Part shown: piece after piece, positions 24,787-34,190 of the stretch | How positions within the stretch are numbered: position 1 is the first letter of the stretch | Layout of the letters: every line of letters begins with the position of its first letter | NCBI RefSeq assembly: GCF_008974225.1 | Contig: NZ_BKZR01000004.1 | Span: forward strand, 1-64,000 | Reading direction: 5' to 3' | From: Weizmannia acidilactici | Lineage (GTDB): Bacteria > Bacillota > Bacilli > Bacillales > Bacillaceae_C | Length of the DNA: 64,000 bases | Notes under the pieces: generated by a model | What the model was told of the DNA's origin: nothing | Database searches by the model: none | The model's input: only the letters and a program-made list of their open reading frames with translations | Position numbers and translations under genes: made by a program

Positions 24787-26548
24787 GCAGGAAAAAGGAA
24801 AATGTGGTACCCTCTCCTGTTTTGCTTTTCACAAAGATGCGGCCGTTATGGCCTTCGACGATATTTTTTGCAATCGCTAGGCCGAGCCCGGTGCCGGATT
24901 TACCGCGCGTCCTGGCCTTGTCCGCTTTATAAAAGCGTTCAAAGACAAACGGCAGGTCTTCTTTCGGGATGCCGGAGCCGTTGTCTTCCACATGGATATA
25001 AACGCCGTCTTCCACTTCTTCTTCCTTCACTTTCACATATCCGTTCGGGGCAGTATGGCGGAGGGCATTATCGATTAAATTCGTCAGCACCTGCTCGATC
25101 CGGTCAGCGTCCATTTCAATGACAAGGTCCCGGTCCGATGCCTCACATAACAGTTCAATCCCTTTTTCTTTCGCAATCCCGTTAAATTTATGAGTTACCC
25201 TTTCTATAAAACTTTTAAAAGGAACTGGTTCGATGCGGAACGAAAAATGCCCGGCTTCCATCCTCGCCAAATCCAACAATTCGTTGACAAGGCGTCCGAT
25301 CCGCAGCGTTTCATCATAAATGATTTTCGCAAACTCTTTCTTTTCTTCCTCACTTGCGGCGATATCGTCAATAATGGCTTCACTGTATCCCTGCAGCATG
25401 GCGACCGGTGTCCTCAATTCGTGAGAAACATTGGCAATAAAGTCATCGCGTAGTTTATCGAGCTTCCGTTCTTCGGTCATATCCCGGATCACGGTGACGA
25501 CGCCCCGGATGTGCGATTGGTTATACAGAGGGCTTGCAATCATTACATAAAACCTTCCGTTTATTTCAATTTCATCCGTCTGCTCTTTTTCCGTTTCCAC
25601 CACTTTTCTTAAGAGGGCGGAAAGGCCATCCGGCAGCGCGGCATCTTTCGCTTGATCACCCTGTACGTGGTACCAGTGCTGCAAAAACATTTCCGCCGGC
25701 GGATTCATAATTAATATCGTGCCGTCGCGGTTAAACGTCAGTACACCATCGGCCATACTGCTCAGGATGCTTCTCAGTTGCTCTTTTTCCTGCTTTAATG
25801 CATCCATGTTAAACTTCAGCTGCCGGCCCATCGTATTAAACGCGGTTGCCAGTTCCCCAATCTCATCGTGTGTTAAGATCGGCACTTTTTTGTCAAAACG
25901 CCCTTTTGCCACTTCAAAAGCGGCTTCGCGCATTTTATGGAGCGGACCGCCGATCCTCGTTGAAAGGAAAAAAGCAAAACCGGTTGTCAGCACGATCGCG
26001 ATGCCCGCGGCCAGCAAAATGATTTTCGTCGTTTGCTGTGTCGTTTCCTGCAGGGCTTCCAAAGACTGGTAGACAAACACGGCTCCCGGTTCTTTGCCAG
26101 CCGCATAGAGCGGGACAGCCGTCACAATGACATGGTTGTATTCATTCCGCGAAGAACTGTGTGGAGGCGTTAATTCTTTCATTACTTTTTTCTTCCCCCT
26201 GAAAACTTGCGACAATTGCTTGTCCTTTAAAATCGATTGATACGATATCCCTTTGTAGCTCTCCGCACCGGTCGGATAAAAAATGTCTTTTTTATTGTAA
26301 ACGATCATAACCTTCTCATTTTTATCCAAAACACCGAGGGCAATTTCTTTCCCCACTTGCCCGCTCGGGTGCTCCTCCATAATGTTGGAGATTTTTTGGG
26401 CCGTGTTCGACAAATCCTGCTTAATCTGGTTGATGTGGTAATCCTCAAAAAACTTGAGCAAAAGTACCGTAAGGATCAAGAGAACAAATGCCACCATCAG
26501 CAGGATGGTCATCCACAGTTTTCCGACAACCGTCCGCCAAATCCTCAT
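24773..26548 (-). CDS. resE: Sensor histidine kinase ResE
   Basis: A 591-residue membrane kinase, partner of ResD in redox and nitric-oxide-linked control of respiration. It has an N-terminal helix (about residues 11-31), an extracytoplasmic loop, a second helix near 170-195, then a HAMP and a PAS domain. The phospho-acceptor box is NVSHELRTPVAML. The ATP-binding domain has DNALRHTAPNGYV, DNGSGIP and GTGLGLAIAKNIVEGH. The ATG at 26548 overlaps the resD stop as ATGA, so the pair is translationally coupled. The first residues MRIWRTVVGKLWMTILL match the family. Confidence 0.97.
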   Translation of the reverse strand: MRIWRTVVGKLWMTILLMVAFVLLILTVLLLKFFEDYHINQIKQDLSNTAQKISNIMEEHPSGQVGKEIALGVLDKNEKVMIVYNKKDIFYPTGAESYKGISYQSILKDKQLSQVFRGKKKVMKELTPPHSSSRNEYNHVIVTAVPLYAAGKEPGAVFVYQSLEALQETTQQTTKIILLAAGIAIVLTTGFAFFLSTRIGGPLHKMREAAFEVAKGRFDKKVPILTHDEIGELATAFNTMGRQLKFNMDALKQEKEQLRSILSSMADGVLTFNRDGTILIMNPPAEMFLQHWYHVQGDQAKDAALPDGLSALLRKVVETEKEQTDEIEINGRFYVMIASPLYNQSHIRGVVTVIRDMTEERKLDKLRDDFIANVSHELRTPVAMLQGYSEAIIDDIAASEEEKKEFAKIIYDETLRIGRLVNELLDLARMEAGHFSFRIEPVPFKSFIERVTHKFNGIAKEKGIELLCEASDRDLVIEMDADRIEQVLTNLIDNALRHTAPNGYVKVKEEEVEDGVYIHVEDNGSGIPKEDLPFVFERFYKADKARTRGKSGTGLGLAIAKNIVEGHNGRIFVKSKTGEGTTFSFFLPKKA

Positions 26549-27261
26549 TCTGCAGTGACCTCGAACTTGTAGCCTACACCCCAAACGGTTACAATCATTT
26601 TCGCCGCATTTTCGGAGACTTTGTTCAATTTTTCACGGAGACGCTTGACATGCGTGTCAACTGTGCGCAGATCCCCGAAAAATTCGTAATGCCATACTTC
26701 TTTTAAGAGCTGCTCGCGGTCAAACACTTTATCCGGCGATTTGGCGAGAAAATACAAAAGCTCATACTCTTTCGGCGTCAAGTTTACTTCTTTTCCGTCC
26801 GCCGTCACACGGTGCGCATCATTGTCGATCGTGATATGCGGGAAAACGACAAGATCTTTCGCTTTTGTATCCGGGCTTAAAAATGACGTTTGCAGCGAAC
26901 GCCGGAGCAGTGCTTTCACCCGCAGCACCACTTCACGCGGGCTGAACGGCTTCACAATATAGTCGTCCGCGCCGACTTCAAACCCTTCCACCCGGTTTGC
27001 TTCCTCGCCTTTTGCGGTCAGCATGATCACGGGCGTCATTTTTTTTTGGTGCAACTCCTGGCACACTTCAATACCGTCTTTGCCAGGCATCATAATATCG
27101 AGCAAAATGCAACTGTAATCATTTTCCAAAGCCATTTTCAATGCGGTGTCCCCGTCCCCCGCCTCATCGATGGCGTAATTTTCTCTTTCCAAATACATCC
27201 TTAATAAGCGCCGAATTCTTTCTTCATCATCGACAACTAAAATTTTTACATCCTGATCCAT
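26545..27261 (-). CDS. resD: DNA-binding response regulator ResD
   Basis: A 238-residue OmpR-family regulator. The receiver domain (residues 1-125) has VVDDEERIRR at the acidic pocket, LLDIMMPGKDG with the phospho-accepting Asp, and the conserved VKPFSPREVV. The C-terminal winged-helix domain has TPKEYELLYFL and RTVDTHVKRLREKL. It activates the res operon, ctaA, fnr and related genes under oxygen limitation. AGGAGG precedes the ATG at 27261. It follows resC by a 114-base gap, so it may have its own promoter. Confidence 0.97.
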   Translation of the reverse strand: MDQDVKILVVDDEERIRRLLRMYLERENYAIDEAGDGDTALKMALENDYSCILLDIMMPGKDGIEVCQELHQKKMTPVIMLTAKGEEANRVEGFEVGADDYIVKPFSPREVVLRVKALLRRSLQTSFLSPDTKAKDLVVFPHITIDNDAHRVTADGKEVNLTPKEYELLYFLAKSPDKVFDREQLLKEVWHYEFFGDLRTVDTHVKRLREKLNKVSENAAKMIVTVWGVGYKFEVTAE

Positions 27262-27375
27262 GGCTATTCCTCCTAAGTCAATGTCCGCGTCCGCATTGCG
27301 GAAAGACCGGCCATTACAGCCGATTTACTGCCGCATCCGGAATTTTCGGGCGGCCCATTAAACAGGCCGCAACAC

Positions 27376-28587
27376 TTATGCATATGAATGCAGCCCGGCA
27401 ATCACAAGATTGACCGCTACAAGATTAAATAGGATAATGGCAAAACCGATCACCGCTAGCCAGGCCGATTTTTCGCCGCGCCAGCCTTTTGACATGCGCA
27501 GATGGAGAAAGGCGGCATAAAACAACCAAGTAATGAGCGCCCACACTTCTTTCGGATCCCAGCTCCAAAATTTGCTCCATGCAACTTGCGCCCAAATCAT
27601 CGCAAAAATCAAGGCGCCGAGCGTGAAAACCGGGAAACCGATCAAAACGGACCGGTAGCCGATTTCATCAATTAAATCGGAATTTAAATTTTTGGTCAGC
27701 GGTTTTAACAGCGCGCCAATCCGCTTTCTGAAAATGATCCGGATGAGCGCGTAAAGGATGAGCCCGGCAATAGCCGACCAAATAACCGTATTCAATTTCA
27801 CTGCATTGATAAAAGCCGGAACAAAGAAGAAAGGTTTCATCTTACCGGCGGTAACAAGTTCCCCTTCATGCGGGCCGATTAGCGCCGGCATTTGGTAAAT
27901 GAGGGCATTTTCCCCCGTGTTGAAAGTGCCGTTTTTATCCACCCAGTTAAAGGCTGCCTCATAATGAAAAGCGCCGAAAACGGTTTTGACAGCAATAAAC
28001 CCGAATATGCAGATTAAACAAAGCATAACAAATTCGAGCCAAAATGTCTGCCTGTTCGAACGCTCCTGATTGATATTTTTGACGAGATAGATCAAACCTG
28101 CCGCAAAACTGACTGCCAGTATTGCCTCCCCGGCAGCCGCCGTCGTGACATGGATCTGCAGCCAGTAACTTCTCAGCGACGGGACAAGCGGGTTGATCTC
28201 CCTCGGAAACATGCTGGCAAAGGCGATCATGAGCAGTGCGATCGGCAAGGCAAACAACCCAAGCACAGCGATCCTGTAAAGAAAATAGATGACCATAAAT
28301 GCTCCAACAAGCATCATACCAAAAAAAGTTGTAAATTCAAACAAATTACTCACAGGCGCATGGCCGGACGCAATCCATCTCATAACAAAATACCCAATCT
28401 GGCAAATAAAACCGACTGCCGTTACAACAATCGCAGCGTTTCCCCAGCGCGCGCTTTTTTCGGCCCCAGTTTCACCGTCTTTATTTTTTGGGAAACGGAT
28501 CGCACCGCCAAAAAGCATCGTGCCGGCCAAATACAGAATAAATGCGGTAAACAACAGCCCGCTGCTGACATGGACTAGATTCTCCAA
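27376..28587 (-). CDS. resC: Cytochrome c biogenesis protein ResC (CcsB/CcsA-type)
   Basis: A 403-residue multi-pass haem-handling protein of system II cytochrome c maturation. The WWD-like haem motif WSKFWSWDPKEVWALITW is near residue 335, followed by the conserved histidine helix FLHLRMSKGWRG. With ResB it moves haem across the membrane and ligates it to apocytochrome c. The start is TTG at 28587 with GGGAGGGG 5 bases upstream. It lies directly downstream of resB. Confidence 0.96.
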   Translation of the reverse strand: MENLVHVSSGLLFTAFILYLAGTMLFGGAIRFPKNKDGETGAEKSARWGNAAIVVTAVGFICQIGYFVMRWIASGHAPVSNLFEFTTFFGMMLVGAFMVIYFLYRIAVLGLFALPIALLMIAFASMFPREINPLVPSLRSYWLQIHVTTAAAGEAILAVSFAAGLIYLVKNINQERSNRQTFWLEFVMLCLICIFGFIAVKTVFGAFHYEAAFNWVDKNGTFNTGENALIYQMPALIGPHEGELVTAGKMKPFFFVPAFINAVKLNTVIWSAIAGLILYALIRIIFRKRIGALLKPLTKNLNSDLIDEIGYRSVLIGFPVFTLGALIFAMIWAQVAWSKFWSWDPKEVWALITWLFYAAFLHLRMSKGWRGEKSAWLAVIGFAIILFNLVAVNLVIAGLHSYA

Positions 28588-28634
28588 TTTTTCCCCTCCC
28601 TAATCCCGATTGCAGGGCAAACAAGTCGTTTATT

Positions 28635-30284
28635 TCATGCCGGACGTCCAGTATCTTTTTTACCGGGGTTCTTTTTATCCTGGCGGTCAACGGGGACCGG
28701 TATGCCGGATCCTTCAAGCACCCACTCCAGCTCTTTTTTCAGGCCGTACCAGTTTTTATTCGTATGGGCCGCGAGCATCACCGGCCCACCTTCGCACTTC
28801 AACCAAAAACGGCGGTGGTTCCAGTATGCCCCCTGGACGACGCCGATCATAAAGATTGCGCCGCCCAACGCCAGCACCCAAAGGGTTTCATCTTTACGGA
28901 CAGCAAGGGCGGAAGCATTTCTTGTTTCAAGTCCGGCAAAAGCGAGTTTATAATCGTTTTTCCCGAGCGGCTCCACCGTCTGCCGGATCGCAACAAAGCT
29001 CTTTTCCCCTTTCGGATGTTCAGGGGAGATTAAACTAAAAAGGAAAGCAGGGTTGTTCGGAATATAGGAATCGGTCTCGGGCTCTCCGTTTTTTGCAAAT
29101 CCAGAGAACGAAGGATAGTAGCCAAGAAGCTTCACTTTATACCCTTGGCCGAGGTCATACTCGCTTTTTGGGTGGTATAAGTCAATTTTAAACGTGCCAT
29201 ACACTTTTTTGTTTGCTTTCTTTTCCAAAGCAAATGACATAGACTGGAATTCGTCCATCTTGTAATCCATCTGGTAAACGGCGTAGCCCCCGAATTTCAG
29301 CGGTTTATTGACCCGGATGGCGTACGACTTCACTTTTTTAAGCGGCGCTTCCTCCCCCAGCACGTGCTTTGCCCCCTGTTTGTAGAGCACAACATCCGTC
29401 TCGAAATCTTTCGCTACATTGCCTATTCTGTTTAAAGCTGCCTCGAAATTTTGATTGTCTTTTTTATTGTAGAGCTGCACCGTGAACTTCTTATTGAGGA
29501 TCACATACTGTTCGTTTGTGCCGGGCAGCACCTTCTTTTCTCCTTCACGCACCCAGACGAGTTCATCAACATACATGCCAGGAATAAACCGAAGCATGCA
29601 GCCAATCAAAAAAATGATCAAACCGATATGGTTCACATACGGACCCCAGCGGGAAAAACGGTTTTTCTCGGCAAATAAATTGCCGTCTTCTTCCAGTACT
29701 TTATAACGCTTTGCTTCAAGCTTACGTTTGATTTGCGCATAAGTTTCTTCACCGATCGGGCCGTCCATTTTCCGATAGAGCCGCTGCCGTTTCAAAAACC
29801 CTTCGTGCCGCGTTGCTTTCTGGTTCGCAAGGGCACGCCTCAGCGGGATAAACCGGTCAAGGCTGCAGATGACGAGTGACACGCCGATCAGTGCAATCAA
29901 AAGCATATACCACCAGGAACCGTACAAATCATCAAATCCGAGCGTGTACCAAAGCTTGCCGAACCAGCCGTACTGATCTTGGTAATATACGGCAGGGGCG
30001 ACATTGGAAGGGATGTAATCGGTTTGTGGTAAAACGGTTCCAAGCGCAGAGGCAATGAGTGTAATGACAATCAGCCAGACACCGGTTTTCACTGAAGAAA
30101 AAAAATTCCAGATTTTATCAACCGGCGTTTTTTTGTACGTCTGCGACCTGCGCGCACTCCCGTCATACCGCATATCATGCAGCTTTGCACTTCCCGCCTC
30201 CTCGGTTAGCGCTTTTCCGCATGACTCACACAAGATCGTTCCCGGCGGATTCACATGTCCGCACTCACACTTGATCTCCTTCAT
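28635..30284 (-). CDS. resB: Cytochrome c biogenesis protein ResB
   Basis: A 549-residue Ccs1/ResB-family membrane protein, the second half of the system II haem lyase. It opens with a small zinc-ribbon (CECGHVNPPGTILCESCGK) before the first membrane helix (WLIVITLIASALGTVLPQ). More helices follow near residues 120 and 215, and a large extracytoplasmic domain precedes the last helix (LWVLALGGAIFMIGVVQG). Size and features match B. subtilis ResB. It is 15 bases downstream of resA. Confidence 0.97.
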   Translation of the reverse strand: MKEIKCECGHVNPPGTILCESCGKALTEEAGSAKLHDMRYDGSARRSQTYKKTPVDKIWNFFSSVKTGVWLIVITLIASALGTVLPQTDYIPSNVAPAVYYQDQYGWFGKLWYTLGFDDLYGSWWYMLLIALIGVSLVICSLDRFIPLRRALANQKATRHEGFLKRQRLYRKMDGPIGEETYAQIKRKLEAKRYKVLEEDGNLFAEKNRFSRWGPYVNHIGLIIFLIGCMLRFIPGMYVDELVWVREGEKKVLPGTNEQYVILNKKFTVQLYNKKDNQNFEAALNRIGNVAKDFETDVVLYKQGAKHVLGEEAPLKKVKSYAIRVNKPLKFGGYAVYQMDYKMDEFQSMSFALEKKANKKVYGTFKIDLYHPKSEYDLGQGYKVKLLGYYPSFSGFAKNGEPETDSYIPNNPAFLFSLISPEHPKGEKSFVAIRQTVEPLGKNDYKLAFAGLETRNASALAVRKDETLWVLALGGAIFMIGVVQGAYWNHRRFWLKCEGGPVMLAAHTNKNWYGLKKELEWVLEGSGIPVPVDRQDKKNPGKKDTGRPA

Positions 30285-30299
30285 GGCATTTCTCCTCGG

Positions 30300-30839
30300 C
30301 TAAGGCTTGATCATATCCATCATGTTTCGAATATCTTTTTTGGACAAGTTTTGGTTTCCGACAATAATTTTTTTGACCTTTCCGTCAGGTGCGATCAAAA
30401 CGGTCGTCGGAAGCGGATCGATGTTGTAAGCGTTCTGGACATCGCCGTTTTTATCGATCAATACCGGAAAGTCGAGGCCGTACTGTTTCACAAATTGATC
30501 CACAAGGAATCTCGTATCCTTCACATGGACGGCAAGAATTTCCACACCTTTTTGTTTGTAAGTTTGATAGAGTTCGTTCATATAGGGCATCTCTTTTTTG
30601 CATGGATCGCACCAAGTGCCCCAGAAATTCAAAAAAACGCCGCGGCCTTTATAATCCGAAAGCCGGTATGTTTTGCCGTTCAAATCTTTCAGCACAAAAT
30701 CAGGAGCTTGGTCGCCGGCCTGCAGCTTGCCGCGCGTCCCTTTCGTTGCATTTGCATAAAGCGTGTATCCTGCAGCCGCGATCAGAACAGCAAGGATGGC
30801 GGTACGGACCAAAAGGCGTCTCTTTTTCGTTAGTGACAT
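30300..30839 (-). CDS. resA: Thiol-disulfide oxidoreductase ResA
   Basis: A 179-residue membrane-tethered extracytoplasmic thioredoxin-like protein that reduces the haem-binding cysteines of apocytochrome c. An N-terminal anchor lies at about residues 10-28. The active site WCDPC is near residue 75 (CEPC in B. subtilis, so one residue differs), and the cis-proline stretch reads DPLPTTVLI. GGGGGATCA precedes the ATG at 30839. It is first in the res block, and a candidate ResD box lies upstream. Confidence 0.96.
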   Translation of the reverse strand: MSLTKKRRLLVRTAILAVLIAAAGYTLYANATKGTRGKLQAGDQAPDFVLKDLNGKTYRLSDYKGRGVFLNFWGTWCDPCKKEMPYMNELYQTYKQKGVEILAVHVKDTRFLVDQFVKQYGLDFPVLIDKNGDVQNAYNIDPLPTTVLIAPDGKVKKIIVGNQNLSKKDIRNMMDMIKP

Positions 30840-30881
30840 TTGTGATCCCCCTGTCCCGAAACTGTCACATAACTATCATAT

Positions 30882-30932
30882 ATTATAACATTTTCTCCCG
30901 TTTTTTTACTGATTTTTGAAAGTTTTGTGAAT
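30882..30932 (-). promoter_or_regulatory. resA promoter with ResD-type box
   Basis: On the minus strand an extended -10 TGTTATAAT is seen (core at 30882-30887) about 43 bases before resA. About 37 bases further upstream the plus strand reads TTTGTGAAT (30924-30932), identical to the ResD consensus as I recall it. Autoregulation by ResD is inferred. Confidence 0.55.
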
Positions 30933-30970
30933 AAAAGTAGAAAGAGCGGGGCCACGCTTTGGACTGCCCG

Positions 30971-31708
30971 CTACTTGGACGCTTTGGCGCCATTTTGGGC
31001 CAGCGCCCTTAAAGTCTTCACTTCATGCGGAGAGAGCTCCCTTTTTTCACCCGCGTTCAAGCCTTTCAGCGTCAAAGTCCCGTACGCTTCGCGGCGCAGC
31101 TTTTCAACCGGGTATCCGATTTTATCAAACATGCGCCTCACCTGCCTGTTTCTCCCTTCATGGATCGTTAATTGGACGATTGCCTTCTTCTTCCGTTTAT
31201 CTGCGGAAAGCAATTTTGCTTTGGCGGGCGCGGTTATGCCTTCTTCGAGCCGGATGCCTTTTTCAAGCTGCTTCAGTTCCAGTTTTGAAGGGATACCGTC
31301 AACTTTTGCGATATAGGTTTTGTCGATTTCATAACGCGGGTGCATCAGGAGGTTGGCAAACTCACCATCATTCGTCACTAAAAGAAGCCCTGATGTATCA
31401 TAATCAAGACGGCCGACCGGATAAACCCTTTGCGCAACATCCCCGAAATAATCGGCTACTACTTTTCTTCCTTTATCATCACTGACGGCGGAAATCACCC
31501 CTCTCGGCTTGTAAAACAGGTAATATACTTTTTCTTCATGCTCTAGCGGGATTCCTTCCACTTCGATCTTATCCTGGGAAGAAACCTTTGTCCCGAGCTT
31601 CGTTACGACTTCCCCGTTTACTTTCACTTTTCCTTCTATAATCAATTGTTCCGCTTTTCTTCGGGATGTCATGCCTGATTGGGCAATCATTTTCTGCAAA
31701 CGTTCCAT
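30971..31708 (-). CDS. rluB: 23S rRNA pseudouridine synthase B
   Basis: A 245-residue RluB/RsuA-family enzyme modifying 23S rRNA near position 2605 (E. coli numbering). An S4 RNA-binding domain is at residues 1-60 (RLQKMIAQSGMTSRRKAEQLI). The catalytic block is VGRLDYDTSGLLLVTNDGE near residue 100, with the active aspartate, and ends with the conserved EGRNRQVRRMFDKIG. It is monocistronic in appearance between resA and spmB. Confidence 0.95.
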   Translation of the reverse strand: MERLQKMIAQSGMTSRRKAEQLIIEGKVKVNGEVVTKLGTKVSSQDKIEVEGIPLEHEEKVYYLFYKPRGVISAVSDDKGRKVVADYFGDVAQRVYPVGRLDYDTSGLLLVTNDGEFANLLMHPRYEIDKTYIAKVDGIPSKLELKQLEKGIRLEEGITAPAKAKLLSADKRKKKAIVQLTIHEGRNRQVRRMFDKIGYPVEKLRREAYGTLTLKGLNAGEKRELSPHEVKTLRALAQNGAKASK

Positions 31709-31818
31709 CCGTTACACCTCAAATATTTTTTTCGGATAAACTTTCCTTTTAGCATTATGGCATAACCGGATAAAATTTCAAAGAAAGTTTGGCGCATATC
31801 TACAAAAAAATACGGCCG

Positions 31819-32346
31819 TTAAAACAGTAAAAGCACTATTGTGACAGCGATGATGATGCCGACCAGATCGGCGAGCAGCCCCACCTTTAAGGCATCGCCC
31901 ATTTTCCTGATCCCGACCGCCCCGAAGTAGACGGTTACCACATAAAGCGTAGTATCTGTACTGCCCTGGATCACGGATGCCATTCTCCCGATCAGCGAGT
32001 CGGGGCCGTACGTCTTGATGAGGTCGGTCATAATCCCGAGCGCGGCATTTCCTGACACAGGCCGGATCAAAGCGAGTGGCACGATTTCAGAGGGAACGCC
32101 AAACAAATTCAGCACAGGTTTCAGAAAGCCGACAAAAAATTCAAGCGCCCCTGATGCCCGGAATATTGTAATCGCTACGAGCATTCCAACCAAAAACGGG
32201 ATAATGGAAACGGCAATTTTGATCCCCTCTTTGCCGCCTTCCACAAACGTTTCATATGCGGGGATTTTTTTCCATGTGCTGTAAAGCAGGATGAACCCGA
32301 CCATCGCCGGAATCATCCAGATTGATATAAGCGATATCCATCTCAT
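31819..32346 (-). CDS. spmB: Spore maturation protein B
   Basis: A 175-residue integral membrane protein of the nucleoside-recognition (Gate) domain family. With SpmA it is needed for full spore core dehydration and heat resistance. Family blocks are IPFLVGMLVAITIFRASGAL, LIRPVSGNAALG and QGSTDTTLYVVTVYFGAVG. It follows spmA by 6 bases in a dacB-spmA-spmB operon, as in B. subtilis. Confidence 0.96.
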   Translation of the reverse strand: MRWISLISIWMIPAMVGFILLYSTWKKIPAYETFVEGGKEGIKIAVSIIPFLVGMLVAITIFRASGALEFFVGFLKPVLNLFGVPSEIVPLALIRPVSGNAALGIMTDLIKTYGPDSLIGRMASVIQGSTDTTLYVVTVYFGAVGIRKMGDALKVGLLADLVGIIIAVTIVLLLF

Positions 32347-32352
32347 GCCGCT

Positions 32353-32943
32353 TCATCTCCTCCGTTTCGCCCGTCTGTGGTAAAAAAACCTGTCAATACA
32401 AATGGCCGCAATCGTCGTGGAAAAAGTGGCGATCAATGTGGGCGCTACAATTTCGGTCGGCTGCGCGGAATGGTAATTCATACGAATGGCAATAACGGTT
32501 GCCGGAATGATCGTCAGCCCCGATGTATTCAAAGCAAGGAATGTAATCATTGACCGGCTTGTTTCCGGTTTCCGCCCGTTCAATTCGTGCAGCTGTTCCA
32601 TCGCCTTGATGCCGAGCGGGGTGGCGGCATTCCCGAGCCCGAACATATTAGCGATCAAATTGGACAGGATATAACCCATCGCAGGATGGTTTTCTGGCAC
32701 TTCGGGAAACAATTTCGTAATCAGCGGGCGGAATAAGCGTGAAAGTTTCGCAAGCAAGCCGGACACTTCCGCGATTTTCATCATGCCGAGCCAAAAAACG
32801 AGGACGCTGATCAGGCCAATGCTGATTGCGACCGCATCGCGCGCGGAAACAAAAATCGCCTGGTTGACCTCTTTCATTTTGCCGTTGATACCTGCAAAAA
32901 CGAGGCCGATAACAGTCATGCCGATCCAAATATAATTAACCAT
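32353..32943 (-). CDS. spmA: Spore maturation protein A
   Basis: A 196-residue integral membrane protein, partner of SpmB. Typical segments are GLISVLVFWLGMMKIAEVSG, MGYILSNLIANMFGLGNAAT and FLALNTSGLTIIPATVIAIR. The ATG at 32943 lies inside the last codons of dacB (8-base overlap), which suggests coupled translation. It acts in spore cortex and core maturation. Confidence 0.96.
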   Translation of the reverse strand: MVNYIWIGMTVIGLVFAGINGKMKEVNQAIFVSARDAVAISIGLISVLVFWLGMMKIAEVSGLLAKLSRLFRPLITKLFPEVPENHPAMGYILSNLIANMFGLGNAATPLGIKAMEQLHELNGRKPETSRSMITFLALNTSGLTIIPATVIAIRMNYHSAQPTEIVAPTLIATFSTTIAAICIDRFFYHRRAKRRR

Positions 32944-34054
32944 AGTTTTTCAGCCCCAATTGGATGAATAATGTTTCTTTAAAAAGCTTATACCATGTTT
33001 TCCTTTCCTTAAACGGCGTCTTCTTGTAATATATCGGCGTGCTGCTGATCACCCTGTTATCCAGCGTAACAACGGCCCTCCCGACGATTTGAGGCACGTT
33101 TTCCGGATCTTTCCATTCTTTTTTTGGCTTTGCGAGCCGAAAATCTACTTTCACGCCGTCTTCTTCGTTCCTCGCGAGCGGATACACAATATTGCGTTTG
33201 ATATAAACATGGTTTTTGAAAAATTTGTTGCGGATAGCGGCAACAGGGCCTTTTTCCACAATCAGCTTATTGCCGTAATGGCTGAACCCATAATCAAACA
33301 AGGCGATATGGTCATCCCAGTCATCGGGGTCATTCAGCGTAACCGCAATAAGATGCTGCCCGTCTTTTGATGCGGTTGTCACAAGCGTCCGCCTGGCAAT
33401 TTTCGTATAACCCGTTTTCCCGCCTGTACAGTACCGGTATTTCTCTGTGAGCAGCCGGTTTTTATTCCGCCAGCCTTTGTAAAATTTGGTGCCGGAAATT
33501 TCCCTAAACGTTTTGTTCTGCATCGCGTATCTCATTAAAAGCACCATATCGTAAGCAGTTGAATAATGTTCACCATCGGGGTCATCTAGGCCGCTCGGGT
33601 TGGCAAAATGGGTATCGCGCATCCCGATTTCCCTTGCCTTTTCGTTCATCATAAACACGAAGCCATCGATGCTGCCGCCGACATTTTCGGCAATGGCGTT
33701 TGCGGCATCGTTTCCGGAACGGAGCATTAACCCGTACACCAAATCCTTTAATTTCCATTTGTCCCCCGGCTTTAAATATAAAGACGAACCCTCCGTACGT
33801 ACGGCGCGGTCCGTGACTGTCACCTCCTTATCCATCTTGCCTGATTCGATCGCGAGGATGGCCGTCATAATTTTCGTAATCGAGGCAATGCTGCGCGGCT
33901 CATAAGCACCTTTTTCATATAAAATCCGCCCTGTATCCTGGTCCATTAAAATGGCGCTTTTTGCCTGCACGGATGGCGCCGCTTCAGCCGATTCCGGCGG
34001 CATGGCCGAAAAAATGAGCATCATGGCTGCCGCATAGAAGAATAACCGTTTCAT
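32936..34054 (-). CDS. dacB: D-alanyl-D-alanine carboxypeptidase DacB (PBP5*)
   Basis: A 372-residue sporulation-specific penicillin-binding protein that trims cortex peptidoglycan and keeps cross-linking low. A signal peptide (about residues 1-25) is followed by the three active-site motifs in order: SITK (in RSIASITKIMTA, near residue 58), SGN (in RSGNDAAN) and KTG (in GGKTGYTK). A beta-rich C-terminal domain follows. AGGAG lies upstream of the ATG at 34054. First gene of the dacB-spmA-spmB operon. Confidence 0.96.
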   Translation of the reverse strand: MKRLFFYAAAMMLIFSAMPPESAEAAPSVQAKSAILMDQDTGRILYEKGAYEPRSIASITKIMTAILAIESGKMDKEVTVTDRAVRTEGSSLYLKPGDKWKLKDLVYGLMLRSGNDAANAIAENVGGSIDGFVFMMNEKAREIGMRDTHFANPSGLDDPDGEHYSTAYDMVLLMRYAMQNKTFREISGTKFYKGWRNKNRLLTEKYRYCTGGKTGYTKIARRTLVTTASKDGQHLIAVTLNDPDDWDDHIALFDYGFSHYGNKLIVEKGPVAAIRNKFFKNHVYIKRNIVYPLARNEEDGVKVDFRLAKPKKEWKDPENVPQIVGRAVVTLDNRVISSTPIYYKKTPFKERKTWYKLFKETLFIQLGLKNYG

Positions 34055-34140
34055 AAAAAAGCTCCTTTTTTTTCAGCTTTTTCTTACATACGCTTTGTAC
34101 AAGTTTATGCGCCGGATGGAAAGAAATAACCGCAAACAAA

Positions 34141-34182
34141 AAAAGGACTCCCCCGGGTCAACGACTGACTTTTTGGGGAGCC
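34141..34182 (-). terminator. Terminator after scpB with GTCAGT..TGAC loop
   Basis: On the minus strand GGCTCCCC and GGGGGAGTCC pair around a loop with GTCAGTCGTTGAC, followed by T8. It is built like the hairpin at 12281-12326. Confidence 0.85.
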
Positions 34183-34190
34183 TGCTTCCA

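Noticed and set aside
27340..27375. Possible resC terminator (GCGGCC/GGCCGC)
   Set aside because: The stem lacks a following T run on the minus strand, so it is not a convincing intrinsic terminator.
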